Shown here: piece after piece, positions 1 to 12,889 of the stretch | How the letters are laid out: each line of letters begins with the position of its first letter | How positions within the stretch are numbered: position 1 is the first letter of the stretch | Source of the DNA: Torreya grandis | Taxonomy: Eukaryota > Streptophyta > Pinopsida > Cupressales > Taxaceae | Length of the DNA: 64,000 bases | Direction of reading: 5' to 3' | Assembly: GCA_037957365.1 (NCBI GenBank) | Contig: JARHVA010001739.1 | Span: forward strand, 1,798,001-1,862,000 | Made by a program: the position numbers and the translations under genes | The notes under the pieces: generated by a model | What the model saw: the letters and a program-made list of their open reading frames with translations, nothing else | What the model was told of the DNA's origin: nothing | Database searches by the model: none

Positions 1-489
1 TTTTCAAGAATTTAATATTATTGTTTTAGGCCCAGAGAAATATAACACATTGTCTAGACTGAAGAAAAATTATAAAAATTGTGAAACCTAGACATGGTTG
101 GACATGTGCGATATATTATTGGTTTAAAAACACAATTGATAGATACATCATTGAATTTTTAGTGAAAGCATACATTACATTTGAAGCTCCATAAAATTTA
201 TTTGTGAGAGGGGTCCGAGAAATTTTTTTATAGTGACTAATACTTTTGAAGATGTTGGTTGTGGAGAAGGCCATGGTGCCAATCCCAGATGATATGGAGT
301 AGTTGTTTAGGGAGATATGAGGATACATACCAAAATAAGGTGAATAATGAGTAATTAATCAAAGGAAATTGAACCTGAATACATAATATGGAGGATGTAT
401 AAAAATAAAAGGAGAAGATGATTTTGGATTTTGAGAGCGAGTTACAACAACAAAAATGATCGAATAAATAAAATGACATTCATGTAACT
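1..489. other. AT-rich leader, no gene
   Basis: No convincing coding frame, RNA gene or repeat is visible. Short frames on the minus strand have no recognisable motif. The stretch lies directly upstream of a gypsy gag frame, so it may be the leader or 5' LTR of that old element, but no LTR border or primer-binding site could be found. Confidence 0.4.
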
Positions 490-1590
490 ATGGGTAGGGT
501 TAGAGTAGATAATTATAAGATTACAAGAGGACATAAAACTCCAAGAGAAGCTAGAGACTACAGGGAGGGAAAAATCAAATTACTCAAAGGAATTGAAGGT
601 GTTAAAGAGATAAAAGGGAACATATAGGATTAAGAAAGTGATTTAGAGAGAGTAAAAGAAAGAGAATGAAGAGAGGATGAAGAGGTTTCATATAAGTAAC
701 TAGATCAGTGAGATGGTAGTTTTAGGAATCAGTTACAAGCAAGGATATTGTTTGTAGATGAATAAGGATGATCTTATTAAGAGGTTTTGTTAAATCATTG
801 AATTAATTTAGCTTCAAGTTTAAGTGAGGGAGATACCTCAAATAAGGATCATTCATTCCAAGGGTATGCATCCCCTGTGCCTAATTTATTAACTGGAATA
901 CTTAGTGTAGAATTTGAGAGACATACTAAGTGGTTTGATGATTTCATAGTTAAATTTAGAAAGCTAAGTGAAAAAAGTCAAAAATTGGTGAAAAATAAGA
1001 ATATTGGTGCTCTTAAGACAACTACAATGAATATTAAGACACCAGTAAAGTGTAGTCAAATTAAGCTAGTTATTTCAAGTATGATCACACGAAACATGGA
1101 TCTCAATCCAAGAAGTTTTGTAACCTAGACTCCTTATGATGGTTCTACTGACCTTGAACAATATTTGTTGACTTGTAAAATAAAATGATAGGCTAAAGCT
1201 ATCACCATTGATGATGTAAGGAATTTAAATATCATAAAAGCCTTGACGGGTAGAGTTATTTAATTTATATACAAAAATAATCCAACCACAATGGTATTTC
1301 AAGATGCCATTAATAAACTAATTGGGGAGTTCAATATGTAAAAAATTGTGAGCCAAACCTTTCAGGACTTCAAGGAGATTTGCCAAAAATAAGTAAAACA
1401 AGTTTGGGATTATGATCATAGGTTATAAAATGTTATAAATCGAGTGAATTTATAGTTTCAGGACATAGACATCGTTTTTTAGATTGTGTAAGGTTTGCGA
1501 CCTAGGATATATTTTTATATTGTATAAATGCATTATTTTACAATAAAAAACTGGGTTGATTTTGAAAATTTAGGTGTTATTTTGCATAGC
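490..1590 (+). pseudogene. gag: Ty3/gypsy-type gag pseudogene
   Basis: Gag is the structural protein that packages retrotransposon RNA. One plus-strand frame runs from ATG 490 for about 365 codons without a frameshift, broken by about 20 stops. A lysine- and glutamate-rich N-terminal part is followed, from about 1,120, by a block like the plant Retrotrans_gag domain: PYDGSTDLEQYL, then DDVRNLNIIKALTG, then EFNM, FQDFKEIC and GLRPRI. Where family context lets me guess the lost residue, the stops sit at Gln (CAR to TAR), Trp (TGG to TGA) or Arg (CGA to TGA) codons, all C-to-T type changes. No protease, reverse transcriptase or integrase follows, so this is a fragment. The family call rests on motif pattern only. 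The C-terminal limit is uncertain because the frame fades into non-coding DNA after about 1,590. Confidence 0.7.
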
Positions 1591-4500
1591 GTATGCATTA
1601 TGTATGTCTCATGTTGAAACCTAGGTATAAAAATGGTACCAATGCATATAATTCTACCAAAATTTAGTAATTGAATCATATAAATATGATTTTTGGCCAA
1701 TTTGAAAACTGTATAAGCATGGAGAACATGTTTCCATAACACACCTCTCACTATAATCTGAATTTGAAATTGATGTAGGTGTGAAGAACATGTTTCCAAA
1801 AAAATGCCCCCACTATATATTTAAGTCTAGTGAACTATGAAAAAAGTGGAAGTCATGCCTCTATGACATGCCCCCCTAATATACCCCCTTTTAAGGTGAG
1901 GAAAAGTAAAAACTGGTAGTCAACTTACCTTAAAAGGATAAAATAACTATATAATATGTGTATGAACCATATAACATTTATAAGAAACATGTATAGGTAG
2001 ATATATCAATGAAGCACAAAGAATGTGATCACATCAATTTCTAAGATACATGATGTGAACCATGGAAATGTCTAAATAGTAACAACACAATCTTAACAAG
2101 AAATCAAACACACACACACACACACACACACACAAGAATATTAAAAAATAAATAAAAATACAATGCTCCAAGGAAACCTCAAACAAGGGGCATGTTTAAA
2201 TTCTACACATTCGAAGGGACATGACTTATTCAAATGTACACAAAAAAAGGAATGACTTATTTAAATATTAACATACAACAAACCATGACATATATAAATG
2301 TCATAATATAAAAACATAGGCACGGGGTCCACAATCAATGTAACATATTAAAATGCTCAAATAAGTAATATAATGCATGACAATAGCAAGCAAGGAACAC
2401 ACTCAAGGAGGTGCAAAAATGAAAATATAGACAATAAAAAACTAGCATAACATAATATACTAGTCCATGTACAAATATGTGTTAGCAAAAAAATGTTAAG
2501 TACATCGCATATCAAGTACACTGCAAAAGATATAAGCATGGATAAAGGCATGTTTAAACACATAAGCTCAAACATGATAATAAATAGTGATCATAAAATG
2601 ATACAACTTGTGTGTATCGTGATCAGAGAAGCAGATGCCTCCAAAATCCACATGACATGAGTATAGGGAAGGCCCAACATCTGAAAGTGCATAGATCATG
2701 TATCTATGTATGCATGTATCAAACATAAACTATGTGTGAAACATATGTATATAAAAATAAATTATATTCTATCTACCAACATGGAATTAAAAACATGTAT
2801 GCCGAGGAGCTACTAGAACATGTAAATGCTACAAATCTTATTAGAATTTTCAAGTTTTTTTTTGTGGTGGGGGAGTATTCTTAGAATTGAGAGATATTTA
2901 TGTCCCCAAGTGAGACGTATCGATTGTATTAGCAACACTATCAACTATATGGTGTACCTTCTTCTTTAGATCTAAACAATGGTTTGTATGATTCCTTGCA
3001 TTCTATGATATTGATAATGATTTTATGTTTTGTTGAGATGTTTTAAATATGGTAATGTGATCAATTTGTGTCGAAGTAGTGCTCTTAGAATCTCACTTTG
3101 AATTCTATTATCTTTTTTCATATTGTGTAAATCATTTATCATAAATGTTTTTTCTTTGAATGCTTATTTTTGAAATGATCCTTTGTTAGTAGAAGAGGGA
3201 AATGCATTACTAACACATTTTTAATTTTGTATATGGAAAAGTAGATCTTGCAGTGATGTATGATTTAAGTCCAAGTATTGGTTTAGTTATTTTAATGTTT
3301 CTATCAACTTGCTTATAGTGGCAACTTGATCCTTTAGAGCTTCATAAGCACAAACCCTAAGTGATTTCGATTAAATATGCATACATATAATATCTAGGGA
3401 TTCATAAAGGGTTTGTTTATTACCTTCTCTGGGCATGATAGGATATGCCACTTTATCCCTTAAAGAAGTGATAACATGGACCTAGTTAGAGGGATGGTAT
3501 CTATCAACTTCCTTAGGGTTAGAAAAGGGAAGAGACTCCACTTTTTCCATTTGAAAGTTTCTAAATACTAAAATGAGGAAAAGATATGAGAGACATACAA
3601 ACTCTAGGGAAAAATTCATTTTGTTGATGTATTATTTAGATTTTGAAAACAAACTGATTTTTGCATCAAATTTTATCCAATTATAAATCATAAAAATCCA
3701 AAGGTTTCTATAACACTTTAGAATATTTTAAATTCATATAGATCAGGTTCACCAAATGTTTATCCTTAAAATATAGAATGGGGAATCTAGGGTTAAATGG
3801 GTAGAGATAACCTAGGTCACAAGGACAGTGGACTATCTCTAAAATAAGAAAATTAATTTGTAAAACTCAGATAAACATATAATGAATTTTTTATGTTGAA
3901 ATATGATAAAAATATAAAGTACAACAATTATAGATATTACAATGATAATGAAAACAATATGCTTATCTAGTTATGATGCTAATACAAATTTAGATCAAAA
4001 ATAGTAAGGAATGAGATTAAAAATGGATTTTAGACTAGTCATCAGATTCTGGATTAAGCACTTATGTGGCCTCAGACACTTACATCAACCTCAAATGGTT
4101 GTGTCGACAATTTTATCTAACTTAGATGTAGGTGTCTTATAAATAACACCTATTAGATATATATGCAACCACCAATAATGTTTTAGGTTTTGTGTCACCT
4201 TAATTTTGGTGTGCTTAGATCTGGATCATGGGTTGTCACTCCTTGTCAAATAGTAAAACTCCAGTTCTTATTTATATTGGTTGTGAGAAAAATGGGTTAG
4301 TGGGCATATGGTGTCGAGATACCTCAAATAACCCTTTATCAATGAAATTTGCCTACATAGCTAATACTCTGAATAGGTCCTTAGATTGATGTAGTTCTCC
4401 CCTATGTGTTGTCTTGTGTGTGTATCATGATGCAATATGTGATAAGCTAGTATATAGAGTGACCTAATTTTTAACTTGGAAAATGTGTCACATGGGATGA

Positions 4501-5084
4501 TTATTCAATAATTCAAACCTATAGATGTGTTTTCCCTATGACTATATGTAAATATGAAAGTTTTAATCACTTGAGTGCTTGATTTAATTTTTTTAAAGTT
4601 GCTTTATGAGAGGTAATAATTTGTCAGGTAAAGAATGAATGAGGGTTGATATTTTATTTATATCAATCTCTTTGGATAATATATATTATTAAAGCACTTA
4701 AAATAAACATAGGAACATTTTCCATTTATAATTAGATAAATTTAGGGCACTTGACACTTGCATTGGGTAGGACACTAGAATCAACACAAGCGTTTGGCTA
4801 TGACACAAGTGTCTAGAAAGTTAGAAAATAGTCACAGGTCCAAAATTTATAGAAATAGAAGATAAAAATGTTTATAATATTATGAGAATGATATGAGGTC
4901 TGAGACATCTGAGTAACATTGATCAAACTAAGAGATAACAATAGGTACAAAGAGATAGTGCACATGAGCCTTTTGGTGGTGGGAAGGTCTAGAAGTTGAA
5001 GGTACATTCATGATATTTATTTTTCAAGTGTACAAGACTGAGGTGATATATAATTCATAAATAATGTCTAAATGCATTAAGGGT
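1591..5084. other. Decayed intergenic DNA
   Basis: AT-rich sequence with no recognisable gene. Short open frames are scattered on both strands with hydrophobic, low-information translations. It holds a CA microsatellite at 2,109-2,134. Some of it is probably eroded retrotransposon continuing from the gag fragment, but no pol motifs could be read. Confidence 0.4.
2109..2134. repeat. (CA)13 microsatellite
   Basis: Uninterrupted CA dinucleotide run in non-coding DNA. Confidence 0.95.
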
Positions 5085-6164
5085 GGAGGATAATACTCAA
5101 GGGAGTGCTTAGAGGACTCTCCTATGAAATTGTAGAAGCTAAATTTTTGTCTCTACCCTCACGGTTTGCTTGGAATGGCTACCTAAATTTCATTTCATTT
5201 TCCCCTTAAGAATGACAATATTATCTTGAGGGATGTGTTTGACCACCTACAAGTTTCAATTTTAGATGTCGAATAATTCATAATTTTTTTTTTTATGTTT
5301 TTACATTCCCAACTATATGTGTCCACAAACATGATTTGTCAATTTATCACATGAGTCAAAAGTTGTGCATTATACTGACCAATTTTTGGTCCCTAAAATA
5401 AGATTTCACTATAAGATAAAACATGATTTTATTTCTTCCTCTTCAACATTTGAAGATAATCATTTATGGAGTTATTTTAGGACTCCCCCATGTAACTTTA
5501 TGATATTACGGTTCATCTCTACCCCTCATGGTTTGCTTGCAACAATTGCGTAAAATTTATTTTGTATTTATTCTTAATAATGAGAAGATTCCATTAAGGG
5601 ATGTGTTTGGTTTCCTAAAATTTTTAGGTCAGTGGGGTCATGGATGATTTAGGAAGGCCATTCATGTGTTTATACAACCATTTAGATGTGGTCACAAATA
5701 TGTTTCATTAATTGGGTGTGTGAGTCAAAAGTTACATGTTATTCTTACCAAATTTTGGTCCTTAAAGCAATATTTTTATGCAAGATAAAATGTGTTGTTA
5801 TTTATTCATCATCATAAGTGGCAGATAATCCTCTAGGTTATGCTCATAGAATTCTTCCTTTCAATTTTATGAGCTCATGGTTTGTCTCTAACCCTCACGA
5901 TTTTATTATAATGGTTTCACAAAATTTGTTTCAATTTCCCCCTTAAGAATGACAAGATTCTCTTTAGGGATGCATTTGAACACCTTTAGGTTTTAATTTT
6001 GAGGTATGATAAGGGTTTTAAAAGGGCCATTACTATATTCATAATTCCATTTGGATATGTCCTTAATGATGGTCATTAATTGGGCATGCGAGTCAAAATT
6101 TGTGTGTTATACTGACCAACTTTTAGTCTATAAAGTAAGATTTTATTGCAAGAGTAAACATGTC
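5085..6164. repeat. 367-bp satellite array, left part
   Basis: Degenerate head-to-tail repeats. A conserved TCTCTACCC-like box, usually followed by a GGTTTGCTTG-like box, begins at 5,150, 5,516 and 5,885 (spacing 366 and 369). Each unit also carries CCTTAAGAATGACAA-like and GAGTCAAAAGTT-like boxes in the same order. The array is cut at 6,164 by an LTR element and resumes at 28,234. Removing the element and one TSD copy gives a spacing of 367 across the junction. Units differ by perhaps 20-30% by eye, so the array is old. Confidence 0.88.
6160..6164. other. Target-site duplication ATGTC (left)
   Basis: The 5-bp ATGTC directly before the left LTR is repeated exactly at 28,229-28,233 after the right LTR, as expected for LTR-retrotransposon integration. 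Confidence 0.9.
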
Positions 6165-8281
6165 TGCAACAACCCCATTGGGGTCAACTATAAATATGAT
6201 TTTTTTTAATTAAACATGAATACCAAAAATATATTACACCATGAGAATCTAACATAGATCATATGAACTACTTAAAGTGTGATAATAGCAAACAAAGCAT
6301 ACTACACCATATATCAATGATCTTTAATATCATGAGAACACATCATAAATGTGAATATAGAAAGTAATTTTACTAACTTGACCACATATGAGACAAGTCT
6401 AAAGTCATCACTATCAATATACAATAATAATTAACTATAACTCTTCATGATAATATTCAATAATAAGTACAATACAATACAATGTACAAATAAGATACAT
6501 GACTCCCCCAGAGCATAGTTTCCAAACTCAAGTATCTGTGAAAATATGAAGTGTCGTCTTGATAAATAGTACTATTATGGGAAGGAGAACATCATCCAAG
6601 TTATTTTACACACCAAAAATAGAACAATAATCCCTTGCACTAATACCATCAATAAATGGCCCTCCCTTTACAGATGAGTAGATAGTGATGGTACGAGAAT
6701 CCATAGACACAAGCAAGTACCTGTGTGTTGTATGATTTCTAAATATAAACATGCAATGTATCATAGAAAACCCAATCTATTGCAAGGTATTGCACAAACA
6801 TGTAAATCGTATCCATGAAATGACAATGTCTCACTAAACATACTTTAGCTCAAAGTTTTATGAATAATAAATAATAACGATCTATAGATCAATCAAATTC
6901 ATACACACCACTTGATTAAACCACCTTCATCTAGCATTATGATGCAAGTAATCTAGTGAAGTCCATCTCATTCTTTAGTACCAACAATGAAAATTATCAA
7001 ATATAATTTAACCATAGGATTCATATAATTTACATTATACTAGAAAACACATCATGTAACATGTTGTACATAGGAGTAACCCAAATATACATTTACTGTG
7101 TCAAACATATGAATGAATCTTAAATTAATTTATATTCCATACTATAAATAATGACTACATTTTATACCATATGGGTAAAATACATATTGAACTACAAATT
7201 ATAATTACTATAATTTGTTTCCAAACATACTACACCTTATGATAACCCATATTATCACATTCTAGTGTTCTAAGATATAGCTATTAATTTTTATACAATC
7301 AATCATAATAAATTAGTCACAACTACATGGAAACATAAGCTTATATTTAATCAATTAGATAAAATCTAATAAGTCATAGTTCCCATGGAACACATAGTAT
7401 TCTATCCTAGCATTCGTTATACTCTCAAGGGTTGTATGCACGAATACATAAAGTCATATTAACTATCAAAAACATGATTTTTATATTAATAACCAACACA
7501 CATACATTTAATTAGTCAAATTTAGGTGTGAGTCTAGACATAATAATTATAGTATGTACCATTCAGTTATAACATATATTTATACTGTAGTACTCTATGA
7601 TATATCATACTATCATAGTTTACAACTACATAAATCTACATAACCAAACTTCTTATTTCAATAATCAAATGAATCACATATATAATAACAGTTATGAAAG
7701 AATGGGATTATACCACCCAGGTATACCTTAAGTTTAAACTATTTACCAACATTCAAATAAATATAATTTATAAGCACACATCATGATGCACCATTATTTA
7801 TTAAATATAACTAAATATTTATACATATTAACACTCTCATAATATCTAACACACACAAGTATTTAATATTGAATACATGTAAATAACAGTCAATCAATCA
7901 TTCTCATAGAAATAGATAACTCATTAACTCATTATAACATTTATTTAACCATCTCGTTCCTTTTCTACATGACTATTTTAATACAGTTATAATTTTGGTC
8001 CTTAAGGATGCTTGATGACTAGCTAAAATCGTAATTCTAGCTACAATCTTAGGCATATGACCCAACATAAACATTTTCATTATGTACTTATATTGCATAC
8101 TTAAATCCATATGTAGATATAACAAAACAAGACTCAACATACAAGAATCATAGGATAAACCCAACTAGTATTTGCTATACATTTTAGGAGTTTGAATGCA
8201 CACATTCGTTAATTTAATTATATGCAATTATTTAACATAGTTCATAATTCACCTATGAAAATATAACCATGAAAATACACC

Positions 8282-8323
<42 letters not shown>

Positions 8324-11300
8324 TAGGCATACCATAACTTGTTTTAATGTTACTTTTACATCACATATTTTTAACTTACAAGTTATATATGATAAGCTAC
8401 CCATACCTATTATAATGAAAACTTAGTCAAGTTTTCTATCCTTCCCATACCTCTTTAAATTATTGAAAGATTCTTGATATATTAACCTCACATAACACCA
8501 ATGGTAATACATATTCCCAAATGAGATTTTTATGCGATTATTCCACCATTTACATATCAAAAAGGTTGACTATGTTTTATAACTAACATTCATATTTAGT
8601 AAATTTGAGGTCTTTATATGAATTCCTATATTCATAAGTTAAATGTTCATGGAAAAAAGAGTAACTAATACTTCGTTCTATGTTTCCCAACCATCTTAGG
8701 TATGTTACATTATTAATTATATAAAAAAAGGAAACATATTTACTAAACATACCCAATATCAACAGAACATATTTATGAGTAATATGTCAAAACATATGTT
8801 TAATCAAACATGTTAAATATGTATTATAAAATTAGGTGATTATACACTTATTGCATTAATACATGATATATTACTATTAAAAATATTATTACTTCCTTAT
8901 ACAAAATATATTGATGCCATGATAATACATATGACCGTTCCCATTAGTAAAGATTACAGTGATGTAACAAAATAGAGTCTGTGTATATTTATTTATTCAT
9001 ATGGTGATGCCAAACATTAGGCAGTCAAAAATAATGAAACTAGACATCTTTTCTTTATGCCTATGGAATTTTCCAGTGATCTAATCAATGATACAGGCTA
9101 TGTTTTTAAGTTTTTATTGACTTAACCCCTTACATGGACTAAAAATAATGATGCCACATGAAATATTAAGAGCACAACTTCCCTACAAATAAAAATATAG
9201 TGACTATATAATATATATATCTGCATAGTTTACGTTTTCAATATTTTTCACATATACAACAATGCCTAAGCAATGAATTTCATATATCAGTGACTCAAAG
9301 TTAGTAGTGATGCCATCAACACACTTATATAGATAAAGATATATGTGAGTAAAAAAATTTGTAGATATTACCATAATAAATAGTGGAATCCAACCCCAAC
9401 GATGCCAAAAATATGTTAAAGCTAACAAAACTCAATATTAAATCCCAACGACTTAATAAATATTATAGGCTATGTTTTAGAATATTCATCGGTTAAATAA
9501 CCATGGAAAGGTCTGGTATAATGATGCCAACATGCTATATAAAGACCATCAATACCCATTTTAATACATCGATTCTATAATTACATTAACCTTGTAGGTA
9601 TGTCACATGATGTATAATATAACACAAGTCAACTCAATAGTTATTGAAAAGATAGAAATTTTTATTAACAGTGACTCATATATCCATAACCTTTAGCTGT
9701 CTAAAACTACAATGATTCACATAGAAGATTAGAGATTAAATACAACAATACTCACTCTTTAACTAAACTCTAACAAATTTCCTATTATGGCGATGCCTTA
9801 AGGTATATTATTTTGGTTGGAAGTATATAACAACCTCCTAAAACCATGTAGGCTACAAACTAAACATATTTAATGTGATCCAACAATTTTAAAGTAGAAT
9901 GTGTATATTTAAACAAAATTGACTAATCAACAAAGTAAGATCTAAAAATTTAAATACATATTAAACATAGATGTGAAACTTCAATGACTTGGTTCCTATA
10001 GCGATGCCTTAGGGTATTTTTCTAACAATAAATAGTCAATTAGAAATACAAATTTAAGTATATGTATATATAGTTGGTACATATTCTACCAATAATTCAC
10101 TTAAATTTATATAATTAAATATATTTGATCAGTCTATGATTCAATAACTGCAGTGATTACACAAGATGGGAATAAACAATAATTTTAATATTTTTGATCA
10201 CTTTTACAGATTGATGCCCTATACAGTCTCATAGTTACGCTAAGACTAAACACCACTGTTTAGAATAAAATATGGATCTACATATTATTTTTTATCCATG
10301 CATTCCATTTTAATATCATGCAGACAAATTACCAAGTATATAGCTGGATTAAAAGGTCATAGAGAGATGTCTAATAAGTAGAATTATATAGATATTTTGG
10401 ACAATACATTCTAATTTTTTTCCATGATCATACATTAAAATTGAAAACATTGCCTACCTAGAAATTAGAACTTAAAATTTTCTATAGTGTTTTTTTTTTC
10501 TTCTAGTTATGCTACGCCCTTTACACCTTCTTCCGCTTGGCCTTTCTCAAAATTAAAATATTCATATGATGATCTTCTTTCTAAAAATATCTTCCTTAAT
10601 AAGATAGGCATAGCCCCTTTCTATGCTTTAGATTTTTTGTCTTTTTTTTTAGTTATTTTATTATTATATTTATTTCTCTTTATTCTTTATTTTCTTTTTC
10701 TACTTTTTCCTTTTTTCTAAGGTAATTTCTTTTTTTATATATATTTTAACACTAAATATAAAAAATCCATAATTTTATTAAATCAATTAGCATCCACAAA
10801 TTATAATAATTTCATAAATTACTTATAATATTTCCACTAGCTTAAATGATAAAACATTTAATTCATTAAGCTTTTAACCATACTGGTAAATCATGAAAAT
10901 CAACTTTTCAAAATAAGTAGAAATAAGTATATCATGTGCAAATCATTTTTAATTCATTTTAAAATGTGCTAACTACTATGGTGTGTGTAGGGTTCTCACT
11001 AGTTTCTCTATCATCTTTTGACATCTCCATTTACGTCACCCTCTCTGATGATGCTCTCCCTCCAACATGCTCTGAGAGATGGGTTCTCCTGCATCAACAT
11101 CACAACAAAGTAGGTAGTCAGACCATAACAGTCATGATATACATATATCATAAAATATAGCTAAAATGACAAATTAATCTAGTCATATAGTAAACATATA
11201 CTTACAAGTAACTCATAGTAGTGTGATCATGCAATCTAAGAAATATTATACTATCCTATAACATTGTATATACAAGATTAATTAAAAATAGTCAAATCTA

Positions 11301-11368
11301 AAATTGTCAACTATAGATATCCATAGATAATCTACTAAATTTATTTGGTGAGGAATCAGGATGTAACA
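6165..11368 (-). repeat. 3' LTR of giant-LTR element (5.2 kb)
   Basis: It aligns along its length with 22,530-28,228, apart from a 500-bp duplication and AT expansions in the other copy. It begins TGCAACAACCCC (TG mutated from TGT) and ends GGATGTAACA on the plus strand. There is no coding frame. It contains a CA run at 8,290-8,320 and a recurring GATGCC hexamer between 8,910 and 10,215. Confidence 0.9.
8290..8320. repeat. (CA)n microsatellite in LTR
   Basis: CA run. The other LTR has a shorter CA run at the homologous place (about 24,640-24,666), so the microsatellite predates or accompanied the insertion and has since changed length. Confidence 0.9.
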
Positions 11369-11380
11369 TCCTTCTCCTTA
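11369..11380 (-). other. Polypurine tract of giant-LTR element
   Basis: The minus strand reads TAAGGAGAAGGA directly before the 3' LTR start TGTTACATCC. It would prime plus-strand DNA synthesis. Position and composition agree with the orientation given by the primer-binding site. Confidence 0.75.
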
Positions 11381-11868
11381 AGTCTAGTCATCATCCTAGA
11401 TGACGCTTATTCAAACATATGTTCTGAATTAAAAATATTTTTCAATTGAAAATAACATAGTATAATAATATCTAATAAAATAAATAAATAAAAAATTTCC
11501 CTGTAGATCTCATCATAGTTATCCCAAGTACTATTCTCAGAGTATTGGTCCCACAAGACCCTATTCGATGACATCTACCCATTATGTAAATAAATTTTAT
11601 GAAGGTCATTATGAATGGTGTTGTCATGACCATTTTGGGACCTAGAATTGACAAGATAAGCATATACATAACCTAGAGAAAATTTCACTAACTTTCCAAA
11701 ATACATAAGATCATCATAAAAGCTAAAACAAATAGCTAGGGAGAGTTCCACAAAACCTTCCAACCCATCTACACATCTCTATAACCTAGAGACAGGGTAA
11801 ATTTTAATGGTGAATATTCATTAATTCATAAATATTTAGTTTTGAGGAATTTGAATTTGGTGATTTTT
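11369..11868. other. Interior of giant-LTR element, left part
   Basis: About 500 bp of AT-rich DNA between the 3' LTR and the probable hAT insertion. No gag or pol motif is seen in any frame. Confidence 0.5.
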
Positions 11869-12087
11869 TAGGGTGCAACATATGACCCTTTCACCTACAA
11901 TTCTAGGATGTCATTTTTTTAGGGGTCAGCTCACCAATAATTTACAATAATTATGAGGTTATCTATGCAATTCACCATCTATATATAGTACATATGTTTA
12001 CAGAGGTCACAAACTTACCACCGAAGTATCTTTCTTTATCAGATTATGAAGATTTTGAGACTTGAGGCCGCAGTCCACCGCTCAACT

Positions 12088-12444
12088 ATTTTCATCAACT
12101 TGATCTCCATCAACATTATGTCACATAATGGAAACCTGATGCCTAAAGGCATTGTGTCACATGGTGGCAAGTAGGCACTTGGTTTTAATATGCCATGTGA
12201 TGACAACTTGATGCCTTGCGGTAATGAGCTGCATGATAGCACCTTACTACATGGCAGTGATGTGCTGCACAATGGTAGTCGATATCTTGATAACCATGTG
12301 CATCATGATGGTAGTGTGGTATCCAGTAGTGGTGTATCATGTAGCTACATATTGATGTCATGTATCACTATATTGTGTGATGGTAACTTACCACTCGATA
12401 GCACTATGTTCTACAACCACAACTTGATGCCCGATAATGAATGA
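12088..12444. repeat. 21-bp degenerate minisatellite, left array
   Basis: About 16 units of a degenerate 21-bp motif with recurring TTGATGCC and CATG(T/G)GATG cores. Because 21 is a multiple of three, open frames appear on both strands by chance. It lies about 220 bp inside the left end of the probable hAT element and resembles the array at 19,806-20,320. Confidence 0.65.
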
Positions 12445-12889
12445 GAATCTGATAGTAATAAATTGCCTAGAACTAAAGATCTAGCATCAAGAGGTAACAG
12501 TAAGGGTAAAGCACCACAAAAAATACCAAAAAATTTTATCATGAATTTTTTCAAAAATTCAAGAAAAAAGACTGCGTAAACAACAGGTACTTCGAATATA
12601 GGTAATTCAATTTTTTTACTAAAAATATTAGTTAATTTTTTTCACTATAGAATAATTGTAAATTCATTTCAATGTATAAATTGACATGGATATTGACACT
12701 ATTTAATTTGAAATAATTTATCCCAATAAATTCTCACCACCTAAATATTTTATTGATGAAATGCCACCCCTAGAAGATACACCTCTGGGCATTTCATTAG
12801 AAGACACTCCTCTGGGCACTTCACAAAAATAATACAATTCTTTTCAGACATCAAATTTTGTTGAAAAATCCACTCAAAAAAGTTGATGG

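Noticed and set aside
12039..12444. Overlapping 77- and 84-codon frames
   Set aside because: Same reason: they lie in the left 21-bp array and share its repeat pattern.
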